This document shows, piece after piece, positions 47,570 through 57,840 of a stretch of 64,000 nt of DNA. The translations under genes were made by a program, and so were the position numbers. The DNA is from Nanobdellota archaeon. GTDB lineage: Archaea; Nanobdellota; Nanobdellia; Pacearchaeales; GW2011-AR1. A model generated the notes under the pieces. The model did not search any database, was not told the origin of the DNA, and worked only from the letters and a program-made list of their open reading frames with translations. Location of the stretch: NCBI GenBank assembly GCA_021799535.1, contig JAJZAH010000003.1:62001-126000 (forward strand), read 5' to 3'. The stretch's first letter is position 1. Every line of letters starts with the position of its first letter.

Positions 47570-48754
47570 TTATCTAGTCACAATCTCCAGAGCATCACGG
47601 GGTTTAAGTTTGTAATCTTTTCCAAGCGCCATCTTAGTCTTGGCATTAATAGCTTTTATGAAGTTCTTCCCGAAATCGGTGTGAAGGAAATAGGCAAAAT
47701 CAAGCGCTGTTGATCCCGGAGGGAGCAAAAAGCAATCAGGGAGTATATTCCCTTTGCTGTCACCCAATTTCGTTGCACCTGCAGGGAATATGGGAAGATA
47801 TCCGAGAAGGTCAAAAACGGCGGTGTTCAAAATCTTTTGAACTCCCGTCCCATCTGGAAATTTCTCCAGCACATTCGTTTTTATCCTGCTTAGAGCCTCA
47901 CTCTGTCTTTGGTTCAGTTCTTTCAGGATTTTGAAATACTTTTCTCCCGGGATGTAATCGATAAATCCGGCTTTTGCGGCTTGGCGGAGTGCGAGTTCTG
48001 AATCCGCTGAGCACGGAATGACTAGGAGGTGAGGAAACATAACTTTTATCCTTTCAAGATTTTCTTCGCCTTTTTCGAGGTCCATTTTATTAGCTGCAAG
48101 TATCATTGGTTTGGAAATTCTCCTGAGCTCCGATGCAAACCTCTTCAGATCATTGTCACTCCATTCACTTCCTTTTTCATTGAATTTATTTTTTAGCAAG
48201 ACTTCCTTGATCTGCTCTTCATCAACTTTCAGCCCCGAAAATTGCTTCGCAACGGCCTCTGCAAAATTTATATGTTCCATTTCGGTTTTCCTTGAAAAAG
48301 TCTTCCAGACTTTCATGAGGATATTGAAATACCAGAGATTAAGCTCTTCTTCAAGGAAGTTTATATCTTCAATAGGATCATGATTTTTTGAAGGCTTTCC
48401 TTCAATGTCGGTCTCGCCAGAAACGTCAACTATGTGTATAAAAGCATCTGCTTGTCGCAGATCGTCCAAGAATTTATTTCCGAGACCTTTGCCTTCAGAT
48501 GCCCCGGGAACAAGCCCTGCAACATCCATCAAATCTATTGGTACAAACCTATTTCCATTTATGCAAAATCCGTGATTCGGATTGCACTTCACCCCAAACT
48601 CCTTTTCTATACAATCCACCTTTACATAACCTACACCGTGGTTTGCTTTTATCGTCGTAAAGGGGTAAGAAGCTATCTCTACTTCCGCTAGTGTCGCCGC
48701 TTTGAAAAAAGTTGACTTCCCGACAGAAGGCTTTCCTACAAGTCCTATTAGCAT
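47570..48754 (-). CDS. YchF/OLA1-related GTPase
   Basis: GLVGKPSVGKSTFFKAAT, DVAGLVPGASEGKGLGNKFL, AANKMD; start at MLIGLVGK. Confidence 0.92.
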   Translation of the reverse strand: MLIGLVGKPSVGKSTFFKAATLAEVEIASYPFTTIKANHGVGYVKVDCIEKEFGVKCNPNHGFCINGNRFVPIDLMDVAGLVPGASEGKGLGNKFLDDLRQADAFIHIVDVSGETDIEGKPSKNHDPIEDINFLEEELNLWYFNILMKVWKTFSRKTEMEHINFAEAVAKQFSGLKVDEEQIKEVLLKNKFNEKGSEWSDNDLKRFASELRRISKPMILAANKMDLEKGEENLERIKVMFPHLLVIPCSADSELALRQAAKAGFIDYIPGEKYFKILKELNQRQSEALSRIKTNVLEKFPDGTGVQKILNTAVFDLLGYLPIFPAGATKLGDSKGNILPDCFLLPPGSTALDFAYFLHTDFGKNFIKAINAKTKMALGKDYKLKPRDALEIVTR

Positions 48755-48858
48755 GGTAAAAAAATAACCGGCTAGTTTATATTTGTTTTTATAAAACCAT
48801 TGCTTCTTAAAGAAAATGTGAGATTTTAGAGTTTTAGCAAGTATAGATGAAAAACAAA

Positions 48859-48879
48859 ACGGGGCCTTAACGGCCCCGT
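48859..48879 (-). terminator. Intrinsic-terminator-like hairpin after tRNA-Tyr
   Basis: Minus strand ACGGGGCCGTTAAGGCCCCGT then TTTGTTTTT. Confidence 0.65.
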
Positions 48880-48885
48880 AAATCA

Positions 48886-49028
48886 TCCGCCCACCCAGAC
48901 TCGAACTGGGGATCTCTCGGGCACTGCTTAAGATCATGGCTTTTAGGGCTTCATCCAGTTTCCTTAACGGAATGTCCACCTTAGTTCTAAACTACAGCCA
49001 AGCGCTCTAACCACTGAGCTATGGGCGG
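48886..49028 (-). tRNA. tRNA-Tyr(GTA), intron about 48922-48991
   Basis: Acceptor CCGCCCA/TGGGCGG, anticodon stem CTTGG/CCGAG with GTA, T-arm CCCAGTTCGAGTCTGGG. Confidence 0.93.
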
Positions 49029-49078
49029 TTATGAAAATTTTAGTCAAAATTTGTTTTTAAAAGTTTGGTTACAGAAAA

Positions 49079-50452
49079 TTATTCACTTTCATGTTCGCTA
49101 GCGAGGAAGAATGCCTCGTTTGAATAAACTTCCTTTGGTTTTCCTTCCTTCGTGAAAGTGGCATAAGTCGCAGGAAGCGCAAACCTTCCCAAGACCCCCA
49201 CCCTTGAATAAATTATATAAGAGAACGTTCTTCTTTCGCCTGCTTCAAGATTTCCGAGCTCCCACTCAAAAACCTTCTTTGTTTTATTGAACCTCTTTGG
49301 TATAACCCCGCCAAATTTCTCATAAATTTTTACAAGAGGGGGCAACCTATCAAAAACTTTCACATTTTCGACGAATTTTCTTGCCTCAACGTTTACCATT
49401 ATTTTCAGTGCGAATTCTCCGCCTTTTGCATTTATGAAAACCACCCTTTTCCTTAATATAAGGTCAGTCCTAGAATATTTACCTGCAAAGACAACCACAA
49501 GGACAGCTAGTATGATCACAGCAAGAGGGATGATCCAATTAGTTGTCACATCAACTTCATAGGACTCTCCGGGATTCAATTGTCTGTTCCATGTGTAAAA
49601 AATATTAAAGCCAGTCCTATTGACTAAATCGGGGGTCTGCGAAAAACTTGTAAAAAGTCTTGAGATTATATTTTTCTCAACAGTTATCTGGGCATTGCCC
49701 GCGACATTTCCATTGTTAGATTCTTTTATTAAAGTAGTCTGAATTATGAGACCATACTGATTCCTGCTTTCGTTTATTATGTTCTTTTCCGTAAAGTCAA
49801 TAGACTCACTTATATTAGCCAAAACCCCACCTACTCCGAGATTTGCGCTAATAGTATAAAATCCTGAGGTAAGCTTCGCAAAATCACTTTTCTGGAGAGT
49901 TATCGTGAAAGTTTTCTTCTCATAAGGCGCAAGATTGACTACCCTACTTGAAGTAAAGAAGGGGGAGGTAAAGTTTATGCTTAAATTCTGGAAGTTGAAA
50001 TTCACATTATTATCTAAGTATATCTGGACTGAATTTGAGTCAGGGTTTATTGAGTCAGAGCCCAATGAAAAAGCATCCCCCAAATCAATTATTTTCGTAG
50101 TCAGACTCTCTTCAACTTTTGACCTGTCCATGCCTTCTATATAATAATTAAATGTCACGTAACCCTTTATGCCGAGATCTGTCCTTGGTGAGATATACAA
50201 ATCAACTTCTTTGGATTCTCCGGAGTTTATTGCTATGGGCGTGGCGGGGGTTATTCCTGTCCCGAAAAAAGTGTAAAAGGAAAGGTTGTCCGAAGGACCT
50301 TTGTTTGTGACATTAAGTCTGAAGACAGCCGGCTCATTCAGCCCTGCAACCATTATTTCATTAGAACTTAATTTTTGCACGTTAAGACTCAGCGCAAGAA
50401 TGGGCTGAACCAGAAACAATCCAAGAATTATGAGCAAATACCACTTTTTCAT
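49079..50452 (-). CDS. Exported beta-rich protein with TM anchor (COG1361/CARDB-like)
   Basis: Signal peptide MKKWYLLIILGLFLVQPILA, repeated beta-rich regions, internal TM. Confidence 0.7.
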   Translation of the reverse strand: MKKWYLLIILGLFLVQPILALSLNVQKLSSNEIMVAGLNEPAVFRLNVTNKGPSDNLSFYTFFGTGITPATPIAINSGESKEVDLYISPRTDLGIKGYVTFNYYIEGMDRSKVEESLTTKIIDLGDAFSLGSDSINPDSNSVQIYLDNNVNFNFQNLSINFTSPFFTSSRVVNLAPYEKKTFTITLQKSDFAKLTSGFYTISANLGVGGVLANISESIDFTEKNIINESRNQYGLIIQTTLIKESNNGNVAGNAQITVEKNIISRLFTSFSQTPDLVNRTGFNIFYTWNRQLNPGESYEVDVTTNWIIPLAVIILAVLVVVFAGKYSRTDLILRKRVVFINAKGGEFALKIMVNVEARKFVENVKVFDRLPPLVKIYEKFGGVIPKRFNKTKKVFEWELGNLEAGERRTFSYIIYSRVGVLGRFALPATYATFTKEGKPKEVYSNEAFFLASEHESE

Positions 50453-50517
50453 ACAAGGAATCATCAGAATTTGTATATAAACATTTCTATACCAGTCTAA
50501 GAATCGGAATTTTCACC

Positions 50518-51024
50518 TTATTTATCAGCACTTTCCAAATCTAAAAAAGCTTTAGCCTGGCTAAGAAAGCCATCTGCGAGTCCGGAAAGCTTGTCTTCAA
50601 ACTCAGTGACCCTCTGAGAGATTATCCATTTTTCGTATATCCCTCTCCAAACTTTCATCTTGCTTGAAGTTTCAAACTTTCCTTCATAATCTCTGATTAA
50701 GTTGGCTGATGCTTTTATTGTCACGCTTCCCTGGTTCGTCTTGACCTTTGCCCCTCCCTGATTAATTTCAACTTCCGAAAGCTTCTTGACATCAAAGCTA
50801 GCCTTAACTTCAAACTCGAAATAATCAGTCACCTTCCTTGTTCCTTTCCAGCTAAACTTTATGTCTTTTGTCGGACCTGATATTTTTTCTGAGTATTCCC
50901 CCTCTTCCACGGACAATCCAGCTTCTTCCGAAAGCCAGTTATAGCAGAATTTATAAAGATCCTTAAAGCTGAACACTCCGTCGTAAGAAATCTTACTCGA
51001 ATACACCTCATCTGACTCTGACAT
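50518..51024 (-). CDS. Hypothetical protein
   Basis: Coding-like ORF; start at MSESDEVYSSK. Confidence 0.65.
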   Translation of the reverse strand: MSESDEVYSSKISYDGVFSFKDLYKFCYNWLSEEAGLSVEEGEYSEKISGPTKDIKFSWKGTRKVTDYFEFEVKASFDVKKLSEVEINQGGAKVKTNQGSVTIKASANLIRDYEGKFETSSKMKVWRGIYEKWIISQRVTEFEDKLSGLADGFLSQAKAFLDLESADK

Positions 51025-51100
51025 GTTTTTATAATGAATTTTTATTTTAAATACTTTCTGGCGCAATAATCTTTAAATAATTCATGGAAGTCAATTTTTT

Positions 51101-52717
51101 ATGGATAAAAAGGTCGATTTTATGCCTGAAAATACAGAAAGGTTCATGGGAAAAGACGCCCAAAGGAACAACATACTTGCTGCAAAGCTCGTTTCAGAAG
51201 TTGTAAAGACTACACTCGGACCACGCGGCATGGACAAAATGCTTGTTTCACCTACAAACGATATAATAGTTACAAATGACGGCGTGACAATACTTTCTGA
51301 GATGCAGATAGAACATCCGGCGGCAAAAATGATGGTTGAAATCGCCAAAACCCAGGAAAAAGAAGTCGGTGACGGGACGACTACCGCAGTTATGATTGCG
51401 GGAAAACTCCTTGAGAATGCAGAAAAACTCCTCGATAAGAAAATCCATCCCACAGTCATTGTGAAAGGTTATAGGATGGCACAGGAAAAAGCACAGGAAA
51501 TATTAAAAGAGATTTCACTTAAAATAGTCCCCTCAAACACAGAAGTCCTTAAAGAGATTGCTATGACTGCCATGACGGGGAAAGGCGCTGAAGATGAAAA
51601 AGAATTCTTTTCCGGCATGCTCGTGGATGCTGTAAAAGCCGCTGGAGTCACAAGAAATTCCGATATAAATGACATAAAGATAGAAAAAGTCGTCGGCGAA
51701 GGGATAAGAAACACCGAGCTCATCAAAGGGATAATGATTGACAAAGACAGAATATCAATTGACATGCCAAAAAAGGTCACCAATGCTAAGATACTCCTCA
51801 TTGATTTCCCGCTTGAGGTAAAAAGCCCTGAAATAGACACTAAAATTTCTATATCCAGCCATGATGAGCTGCAGAATTTTCTCGATGAAGAAGAGAAGTC
51901 AATAAAGGGAATGGTGCAAAAGATCCTTGCTACGGGAGCAAATGTTTTATTCTGCCAAAAAGGTGTTGACGACTTTGCAAGATACTTACTCTCGAAATCC
52001 GGAGTTTACACATGTAGAAGAGTGGCTAAATCCGACATGGATAGGATATCGAAAGCTACACTGACAAAAATAGTCTCAAATATAAATGAGATAATTTCTG
52101 TGACATTAGGGGCTTCAGAAGTGGTCGAAGAGATAAAGGAAAGCGGCGAAAACATGACTTATATAAGCGGATGCAAGAATTCCAAAGCAGCCACGATTCT
52201 TGTCCACGGAGGAACAATACATGTGGTTGACGAGGTCGAAAGAGCACTGCTTGACGGACTGGGGGATATAGCAAGTGCGCTTGAGACAGAACTTGTCGTC
52301 CCAGGGGGCGGAGCTATAGAGATGGAAGTCTCAAAAAGGTTAAAAGAGTACAGTCAGAAATTATCCGGCCGCGAAAGGCTCGCAGTTGAAGAATATGCTG
52401 ACGCGCTGGAGTTCATTCCAACAACCCTTGCTGAAAACGCTGGGATGGACCCGATTGATGTGCTGACGGAACTAAGGTCAAAGCACGACTCTGGGAATAT
52501 GAGCGCGGGACTCAATCTGTTCACTAATAAAGTCGAAAATATGATAAGCTCAAAGATCATAGAACCGGCGAAGATAAAAGTTCAGGCGATAAATTCCGCG
52601 ACAGATGTCGCAGCAATGATCCTGAGAATAGACGATATAATCCTCTCAAAATCTTCAAAAAAAGGAAAGATGAATGACCTTGGAAGCCTTCCCGGATATA
52701 TGGAGAGCCTAAGTTGA
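51101..52717 (+). CDS. thsA: Thermosome subunit (group II chaperonin)
   Basis: [59 protein letters not shown]. Confidence 0.97.
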   Translation: MDKKVDFMPENTERFMGKDAQRNNILAAKLVSEVVKTTLGPRGMDKMLVSPTNDIIVTNDGVTILSEMQIEHPAAKMMVEIAKTQEKEVGDGTTTAVMIAGKLLENAEKLLDKKIHPTVIVKGYRMAQEKAQEILKEISLKIVPSNTEVLKEIAMTAMTGKGAEDEKEFFSGMLVDAVKAAGVTRNSDINDIKIEKVVGEGIRNTELIKGIMIDKDRISIDMPKKVTNAKILLIDFPLEVKSPEIDTKISISSHDELQNFLDEEEKSIKGMVQKILATGANVLFCQKGVDDFARYLLSKSGVYTCRRVAKSDMDRISKATLTKIVSNINEIISVTLGASEVVEEIKESGENMTYISGCKNSKAATILVHGGTIHVVDEVERALLDGLGDIASALETELVVPGGGAIEMEVSKRLKEYSQKLSGRERLAVEEYADALEFIPTTLAENAGMDPIDVLTELRSKHDSGNMSAGLNLFTNKVENMISSKIIEPAKIKVQAINSATDVAAMILRIDDIILSKSSKKGKMNDLGSLPGYMESLS

Positions 52718-53163
52718 AAGCTGACTATGAGGTGAAAGAACTGACACCGGAGGATTTTATTCTTTACAATGAATCATTTTATCGGACACTTGAAAATCTA
52801 AGAGAAAGCCCTGTTCTCGGTATGAAAGAATCAAAATATTTACTCGAAAAAATAAATGCACAAGATAGTCATATATTTGTTGCAATAAAAGATAAAGAGG
52901 GCATAATAGGAACAGCAAAAATCATAATAGAACAGAAATTTTTCGACGGAGGAAAAAAAGCAAGTCACATTGAGGATGTCGTGACAAGAAAAGGGTTTGA
53001 TGGAATAGGTATTGCAGGGATTCTTGTCAATGAAGCAATCGAATTTTCAAAAAGAGAAAAATGTTATAAAGTAATACTTGACTGCGACGAAAAACTTCTT
53101 AATTTCTATGAAAAATTCGGCTTCGAGAAATCTGGTGAGTTCATGAGAATGTACCTGAAATAA
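52714..53163 (+). CDS. GNAT acetyltransferase, glucosamine-phosphate acetyltransferase (GNA1)-like
   Basis: SHIEDVVTRKGFDGIGIAGILVNEAIEFSKREKCYKVILDC...NFYEKFGFEKSG; TTG start overlapping thermosome stop. Confidence 0.82.
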   Translation: MKADYEVKELTPEDFILYNESFYRTLENLRESPVLGMKESKYLLEKINAQDSHIFVAIKDKEGIIGTAKIIIEQKFFDGGKKASHIEDVVTRKGFDGIGIAGILVNEAIEFSKREKCYKVILDCDEKLLNFYEKFGFEKSGEFMRMYLK

Positions 53164-53167
53164 GCAT

Positions 53168-53452
53168 TCAACCTTTTGGGAGCCTTGTCTGCGCGGCAAA
53201 TGCCTCAAATCTCTCAAGGTCACGATTGCCCACGGATTCATTTTTAATTTTATCAAAAAGGATTTGCACTTCAAGGGAATATCCCCAGCCCGAATGGATA
53301 TTATCCACCAACTCGTATTTTAATGTATCAACATAGCACTTCATAGTATGAATGCCTGCAAGTGCAGATCCGTAGTCCCGGTTTAAAACCCCCGGTTTAA
53401 CCTCAGAGAAATATATTTCATTAAGACTCAAAACGAGTTTATGCAGGTCCAT
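53168..53452 (-). CDS. Hypothetical protein
   Basis: 94 aa, overlaps next ORF. Confidence 0.6.
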   Translation of the reverse strand: MDLHKLVLSLNEIYFSEVKPGVLNRDYGSALAGIHTMKCYVDTLKYELVDNIHSGWGYSLEVQILFDKIKNESVGNRDLERFEAFAAQTRLPKG

Positions 53453-53681
53453 TTTTATTTATTTTTATTTCCTCAACGAAACCCTCAGGATAATTAATCG
53501 TCCTTCTTTCAACAACAACTTTTCCATTGCCTTGCTCTTTATAAAGAACAATTTCTCCAGGGGAATAGCTTTTTGTAATCCCAATTTCAAGATCTCTTCT
53601 TATCATACCAAGCTTAAGCCCTTTAACTCCTTTTCCCTCCAATTCTTTAAGCTCATTCAATTTTACGCTTATATCTATCAT
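53439..53681 (-). CDS. Hypothetical small protein, divergent from radical SAM gene
   Basis: MIDISVKLNELKELEGKGVKGLKLGMIRRDLEIGITKSYSPGEIV... Confidence 0.65.
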   Translation of the reverse strand: MIDISVKLNELKELEGKGVKGLKLGMIRRDLEIGITKSYSPGEIVLYKEQGNGKVVVERRTINYPEGFVEEIKINKNGPA

Positions 53682-53741
53682 AAACCCTCGATTTGCCGGA
53701 AGCTTATAAGGATTTATATAGTGACATCGATTCCCAAAAAA

Positions 53742-54848
53742 ATGCATTATCACATCATACTCACCGAAACATGCAACTTAAAATGCAAGTACTGCTATGA
53801 AAAATCCATGCAGGAATTTGATAACGGCCTTGGAGAAAAGTGGGATTATGACGAAAGCACACCCTTTGATTCGACAATCCCTTTGGGAAAACTAAAATCT
53901 TTTTTGAAGCCGGACGACACGCTTATTTTCTACGGCGGGGAGCCTTTTGTTAAGTCTGACAGGATAAAAGAAATAATCGATAATGTAAACTGCAAATTCG
54001 CGATACAAACAAACGGCGTTCTTCTTAAAAGGCTTCCAATAAATTATATTAAGAAAATTGACAAAATGCTTATTTCAATAGATGGTGACAAGGCAAGGAC
54101 AGACTCAAACAGGGGAAATGGTGTTTATGATTTGGTCATCAAAAATTTAAGAGAACTCCGTTCATCAGGGTATACGGGAGAAATTGTTGCAAGGATGACT
54201 GTTTCAGCCCCAGACCTCTTTGAACAGGTAAGGTACCTGGCAGACCTTATAGACCAAGGAATTTTCAGTTCAATTCATTGGCAAATTGACGCTGGTTTTT
54301 ACAAGTTCGATTTCGACGAAGAAAAATTCAAGAAATTTGTGAGCATGTACAATAGTAGCATAGACAAACTTCTTAGGTGGTGGGTTGAAAAAATCCGCGA
54401 CGGAAAAGTATACAGGCTTTACCCGTTTATAGGCATCCTAAACAGACTGGCCGGAAGAGACTTTGAAACTGGGCTTCCATGCGGTTCAGGTTATAGAAAT
54501 TTCACTTTCAACACCTTAGGGAAGCTTTCAGCATGCCCTATAATGAATTCCGTCAAAAATTTTTATTGCGGCTCAATTGATGAAGGAATAAAAAAAGATA
54601 TCCATGTGACTGACGAGAAATGCACAAAATGTAATTACTTCAAAATATGCGGGGGGCGATGCCTTTACTGGCGCGACGCAAAACTCTGGCCTCCCGAAGG
54701 AGACGAAGCGATATGCACAACAATAAAATTTCTGATTGGTTCAATTTCACAGCATTCAAAAGAGATTGCCAAGCTTGAAGGAGAAGGAGTTGTAAGATGG
54801 GAAGATTTCGATTATGAAAAATATTTTGGCCCGGAAATCATTCCTTAA
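53742..54848 (+). CDS. Radical SAM/SPASM-type enzyme, AF1577-like
   Basis: ETCNLKCKYCYEKSM (CX3CX2C), FYGGEPF, C-terminal CTKCNYFKICGGRCLYWRD. Confidence 0.88.
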   Translation: MHYHIILTETCNLKCKYCYEKSMQEFDNGLGEKWDYDESTPFDSTIPLGKLKSFLKPDDTLIFYGGEPFVKSDRIKEIIDNVNCKFAIQTNGVLLKRLPINYIKKIDKMLISIDGDKARTDSNRGNGVYDLVIKNLRELRSSGYTGEIVARMTVSAPDLFEQVRYLADLIDQGIFSSIHWQIDAGFYKFDFDEEKFKKFVSMYNSSIDKLLRWWVEKIRDGKVYRLYPFIGILNRLAGRDFETGLPCGSGYRNFTFNTLGKLSACPIMNSVKNFYCGSIDEGIKKDIHVTDEKCTKCNYFKICGGRCLYWRDAKLWPPEGDEAICTTIKFLIGSISQHSKEIAKLEGEGVVRWEDFDYEKYFGPEIIP

Positions 54849-55572
54849 GCAGACAATTAAAGTTTCTTTCTATCTGTTTTTCAACTTCATCTCCGCTAAC
54901 CTTCCAGATCTCGGAAATTTTTTTTATGGATTCGCTTATTAAGGCAGGTTCGTTCTCATGCCCGATGAAAGGGGAAAGGTAAGGAGAGTCCGTTTCAGTC
55001 AGAATTTTTTCATGAGGAATATCTTTCACCATCTTCTGAAAATGCTCGCTCCTTGTAATGTTAGCAGGGATTGAGAAGTAACAACCAATTTCTATTCCTC
55101 TTTTCACAAGTTTGAAATTTCCAGAAAAGCAGTGCAGAATAACTTTCAGATCCTTGAATCCATCAAGTATATCTAAAACTTCTTTCTCAGCTTTTCTTGT
55201 ATGAATTATCGCGAGGATTTTCATCTTCCGCGCAAGTTCGAGCTGTTTCCTGAAAATCACTTTCTGGATTTCGAAATTATCTTTTGTTTCATGCAAATCA
55301 AGACCTATCTCCCCGAGAGCTATAATTTCCTTTTTGTGCTCTTCAACGAATCTTCCAAAATCATCAAAATCAGATAATTTAAGATCTTTTTCAGGATACA
55401 AGCCTGCCGCTAATTTTATCTTAGAATATTTTTCGGCAATCTCAAGATTCTTTTCGCACGACCTTAAGTTCACAGAATTTGTCACAACGAACTTTACTTC
55501 CTTGTTTCTTTGAAGATTCTCTAGTTTGTTCTCTGAGAGGAAATCCGCATGCATATGAACATCAATAATCAT
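54838..55572 (-). CDS. TatD-family metal-dependent hydrolase
   Basis: IDVHMHADF, ALGEIGLDLHE, IIHTRKAEKE, LHCFSG, LTETDSPYLSP. Confidence 0.94.
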   Translation of the reverse strand: MIIDVHMHADFLSENKLENLQRNKEVKFVVTNSVNLRSCEKNLEIAEKYSKIKLAAGLYPEKDLKLSDFDDFGRFVEEHKKEIIALGEIGLDLHETKDNFEIQKVIFRKQLELARKMKILAIIHTRKAEKEVLDILDGFKDLKVILHCFSGNFKLVKRGIEIGCYFSIPANITRSEHFQKMVKDIPHEKILTETDSPYLSPFIGHENEPALISESIKKISEIWKVSGDEVEKQIERNFNCLLKE

Positions 55573-55668
55573 AAGAACAAAACGACCTCTGGTTTATTAA
55601 ACTTAACCGATTGTGATTCGAAAATGAAATCAAAAATTTAAAAACAACAGAAAATCTTTACACCCAAA

Positions 55669-56220
55669 ATGGTTCCGCAAAAAATATTCTTGACAAAAGG
55701 GGTCGGAGTGAACAAGGACAAACTCGCAAGTTTTGAGCTTGCTTTAAGGGATGCAGGAATCGAAAAATGCAATCTTGTATGTGTCTCTTCGATTTTCCCC
55801 CCGAACTGCAAAATAATTCCAAAAGAGGATGGAGCAAAAATGCTGAATCCAGGGGAGATAACTTACTGCGTAATGGCGAGAAACGAGAGTAACGAACCCA
55901 ACCGGCTGATCTCCGCATCCATAGGGCTCGCCATACCAAAAGACAACAGCCACTATGGATATCTCTCGGAACATCATGCTTTCGGAGAGAAGGGAGAAAG
56001 ATCAGGGGACTATGCGGAAGATCTGGCAGCGACCATGCTTGCAACGACTTTAGGCATAGAGTTCAACCCAGACACTGCATGGGAAGAAAGAGAGCAGCTT
56101 TACAAATCCTCAGGCCACATCTTCAAAACAACGAATATAACCCAGTCGGCAGAAGGGAATAAGGAAGGCTTATGGACAACTGTGGTTGCAGTCGCTGTAT
56201 TCATCAATCCAGCTTCTTAA
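55669..56220 (+). CDS. pdaD: Pyruvoyl-dependent arginine decarboxylase
   Basis: [15 protein letters not shown] self-cleavage region, [11 protein letters not shown]. Confidence 0.95.
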   Translation: MVPQKIFLTKGVGVNKDKLASFELALRDAGIEKCNLVCVSSIFPPNCKIIPKEDGAKMLNPGEITYCVMARNESNEPNRLISASIGLAIPKDNSHYGYLSEHHAFGEKGERSGDYAEDLAATMLATTLGIEFNPDTAWEEREQLYKSSGHIFKTTNITQSAEGNKEGLWTTVVAVAVFINPAS

Positions 56221-56259
56221 AAAATAAGTTTTTAAACAGGCAAAACAAGATAATCTCAA

Positions 56260-56330
56260 GCGGAAGTAGTTTAATGGTAGAATGCAACCTTGCCAAGGTT
56301 GTGACCCGAGTCCGATTCTCGGTTTCCGCA
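56260..56330 (+). tRNA. tRNA-Gly(GCC)
   Basis: GCGGAAG...TTGCCAA...CCGAGTCCGATTCTCGG TTTCCGCA cloverleaf. Confidence 0.95.
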
Positions 56331-56334
56331 CTTC

Positions 56335-57048
56335 TTATTTGATATTCACATTTTTTTCTCCATGGATATATTCATATATAGGAGCCCATGAGAGCCCAAA
56401 GCTCAATGCAAAAACTATCTCTTCAAGAGGAATTCCCAAGACAAAAAACCCACTCAGGTCTCTGATACTATAAAATTGGACCACAAAATGGGGAAAGATG
56501 ATGCCAAATATAGAGAAAAAAATAAAATAGAAAGAGGCATAAAGAATGCCTCCAATAATTGAATGTTTAATCAAATCTTTTCTTTCAAACCAGATCACGA
56601 TTGCGCTGCCCGCCCCAAAAGCGATTAATGCCCATATGAGATTCACACTTAGGAAAGAGATAACCAATGCAATAAGGCCTCCAATAATAATCGCTAAAAA
56701 ATGAAAATGATATTTCCTTTTGATAACTATTCTCTTTCTGAAGACATAATTGTACAAAAAAGTTACAATTCCCCCACTAAAAAACATATAAAGAAAATCC
56801 TCAATCGAATACCCTCCCGTTATCCTACCAAGATTAAAGAGAGTATCAGGATTCCAGTAGCCTGGAATTATTGAGATGTACTCGGGTCTTGAGATTGTGA
56901 TTAATCTTATAGTAATGAATCCGATTGAGAGTACGAGAACATAATAAAAGCCACTCCGGACCATTGGCTTTTGTAAATCTTTTCTCAGAAAAAACATAAT
57001 CAACCACAGGACCGCAATTATTCCGCATCCTATCAGATAATTGTACAT
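56335..57048 (-). CDS. Polytopic membrane protein, lycopene-cyclase-domain-like
   Basis: GGYSIEDFLYMFFSGG and GIPLEEIVFALSFGLSWAPIYEY in a 7-TM protein. Confidence 0.6.
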   Translation of the reverse strand: MYNYLIGCGIIAVLWLIMFFLRKDLQKPMVRSGFYYVLVLSIGFITIRLITISRPEYISIIPGYWNPDTLFNLGRITGGYSIEDFLYMFFSGGIVTFLYNYVFRKRIVIKRKYHFHFLAIIIGGLIALVISFLSVNLIWALIAFGAGSAIVIWFERKDLIKHSIIGGILYASFYFIFFSIFGIIFPHFVVQFYSIRDLSGFFVLGIPLEEIVFALSFGLSWAPIYEYIHGEKNVNIK

Positions 57049-57128
57049 ATTGTGGATATATTTCCCAATTCTTTTAAAATTATCTAACAGGAAACATTTT
57101 TAAAACTGCCAAACGGATTATCTTTGTC

Positions 57129-57199
57129 GGTCCATTAGTCTAATGGCAGAACATCTCGTTTACACCGAGAAAGCGGAGGTCCGATTCCTCCATGGACCA
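57129..57199 (+). tRNA. tRNA-Val(TAC)
   Basis: GGTCCAT...TCTCG TTTACAC CGAGA...GGAGGTCCGATTCCTCC ATGGACCA. Confidence 0.95.
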
Positions 57200-57213
57200 C
57201 TTTGGGTGAGAAA

Positions 57214-57789
57214 ATGACAATTGAAGATGGTGAGGCACAACTTGGGAAGGTTTCTGACATTGAGCTCTGGATAGGAGATTACGACTATATCTTCTCCGAC
57301 TTTGACTCAAGACCATACTCCGAAAGGCTACTGTCTGAGGACCTCCTGTCAGAAATGAACCGCGTAAGCAAAGACAAGAAATCCGAGGAAGTGGAAGTCC
57401 AGTTCCTCATACCAAACGACAAAAGAGATCCGAAAAGAGAAGTTGTGATAAAAAAGAGATTAAAGGATCAGTTCAGGATAAATTTAAAGAACCTAAAGGA
57501 AACAAAAAAGAAAATGCTGCGCCAGGGGCTTTTATTTGTCCTGTTCGGAGTTGTTTTTATGTTCATCGCAACATTTTTTCTCACAAGAGGTGACGGAAAT
57601 TATCTTATCACATTCCTCTCTGTGATCTCAGAACCGGCAGGATGGTTTCTCTTCTGGGAAGGTCTCAATCTTTTGATATTTGATATCAAGAAAAAAGTGC
57701 CGGACTTGGATTTTTACGAGAAGATGTCAAAGGCAAAGATAAATTTTGCCGATACCAATCCGGTTAAACAGACGCAAAACGCCTTGTAA
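57214..57789 (+). CDS. Hypothetical membrane protein
   Basis: Acidic N-terminus, two TM helices. Confidence 0.7.
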   Translation: MTIEDGEAQLGKVSDIELWIGDYDYIFSDFDSRPYSERLLSEDLLSEMNRVSKDKKSEEVEVQFLIPNDKRDPKREVVIKKRLKDQFRINLKNLKETKKKMLRQGLLFVLFGVVFMFIATFFLTRGDGNYLITFLSVISEPAGWFLFWEGLNLLIFDIKKKVPDLDFYEKMSKAKINFADTNPVKQTQNAL

Positions 57790-57840
57790 CCCCCGGCCGA
57801 CTCCCCAAACTTTTATAAATAACCCACTTGTTTTTAGGAT

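Noticed and set aside
48755-48979. N-terminal extension of the YchF-like ORF
   Set aside because: Runs through the tRNA-Tyr gene; the GTPase P-loop begins right after the Met at 48754
51469-51840. Minus-strand ORF (123 aa) antisense to the thermosome gene
   Set aside because: Shadow ORF within a well-supported CDS; low-complexity Ser/Ile composition and no motif
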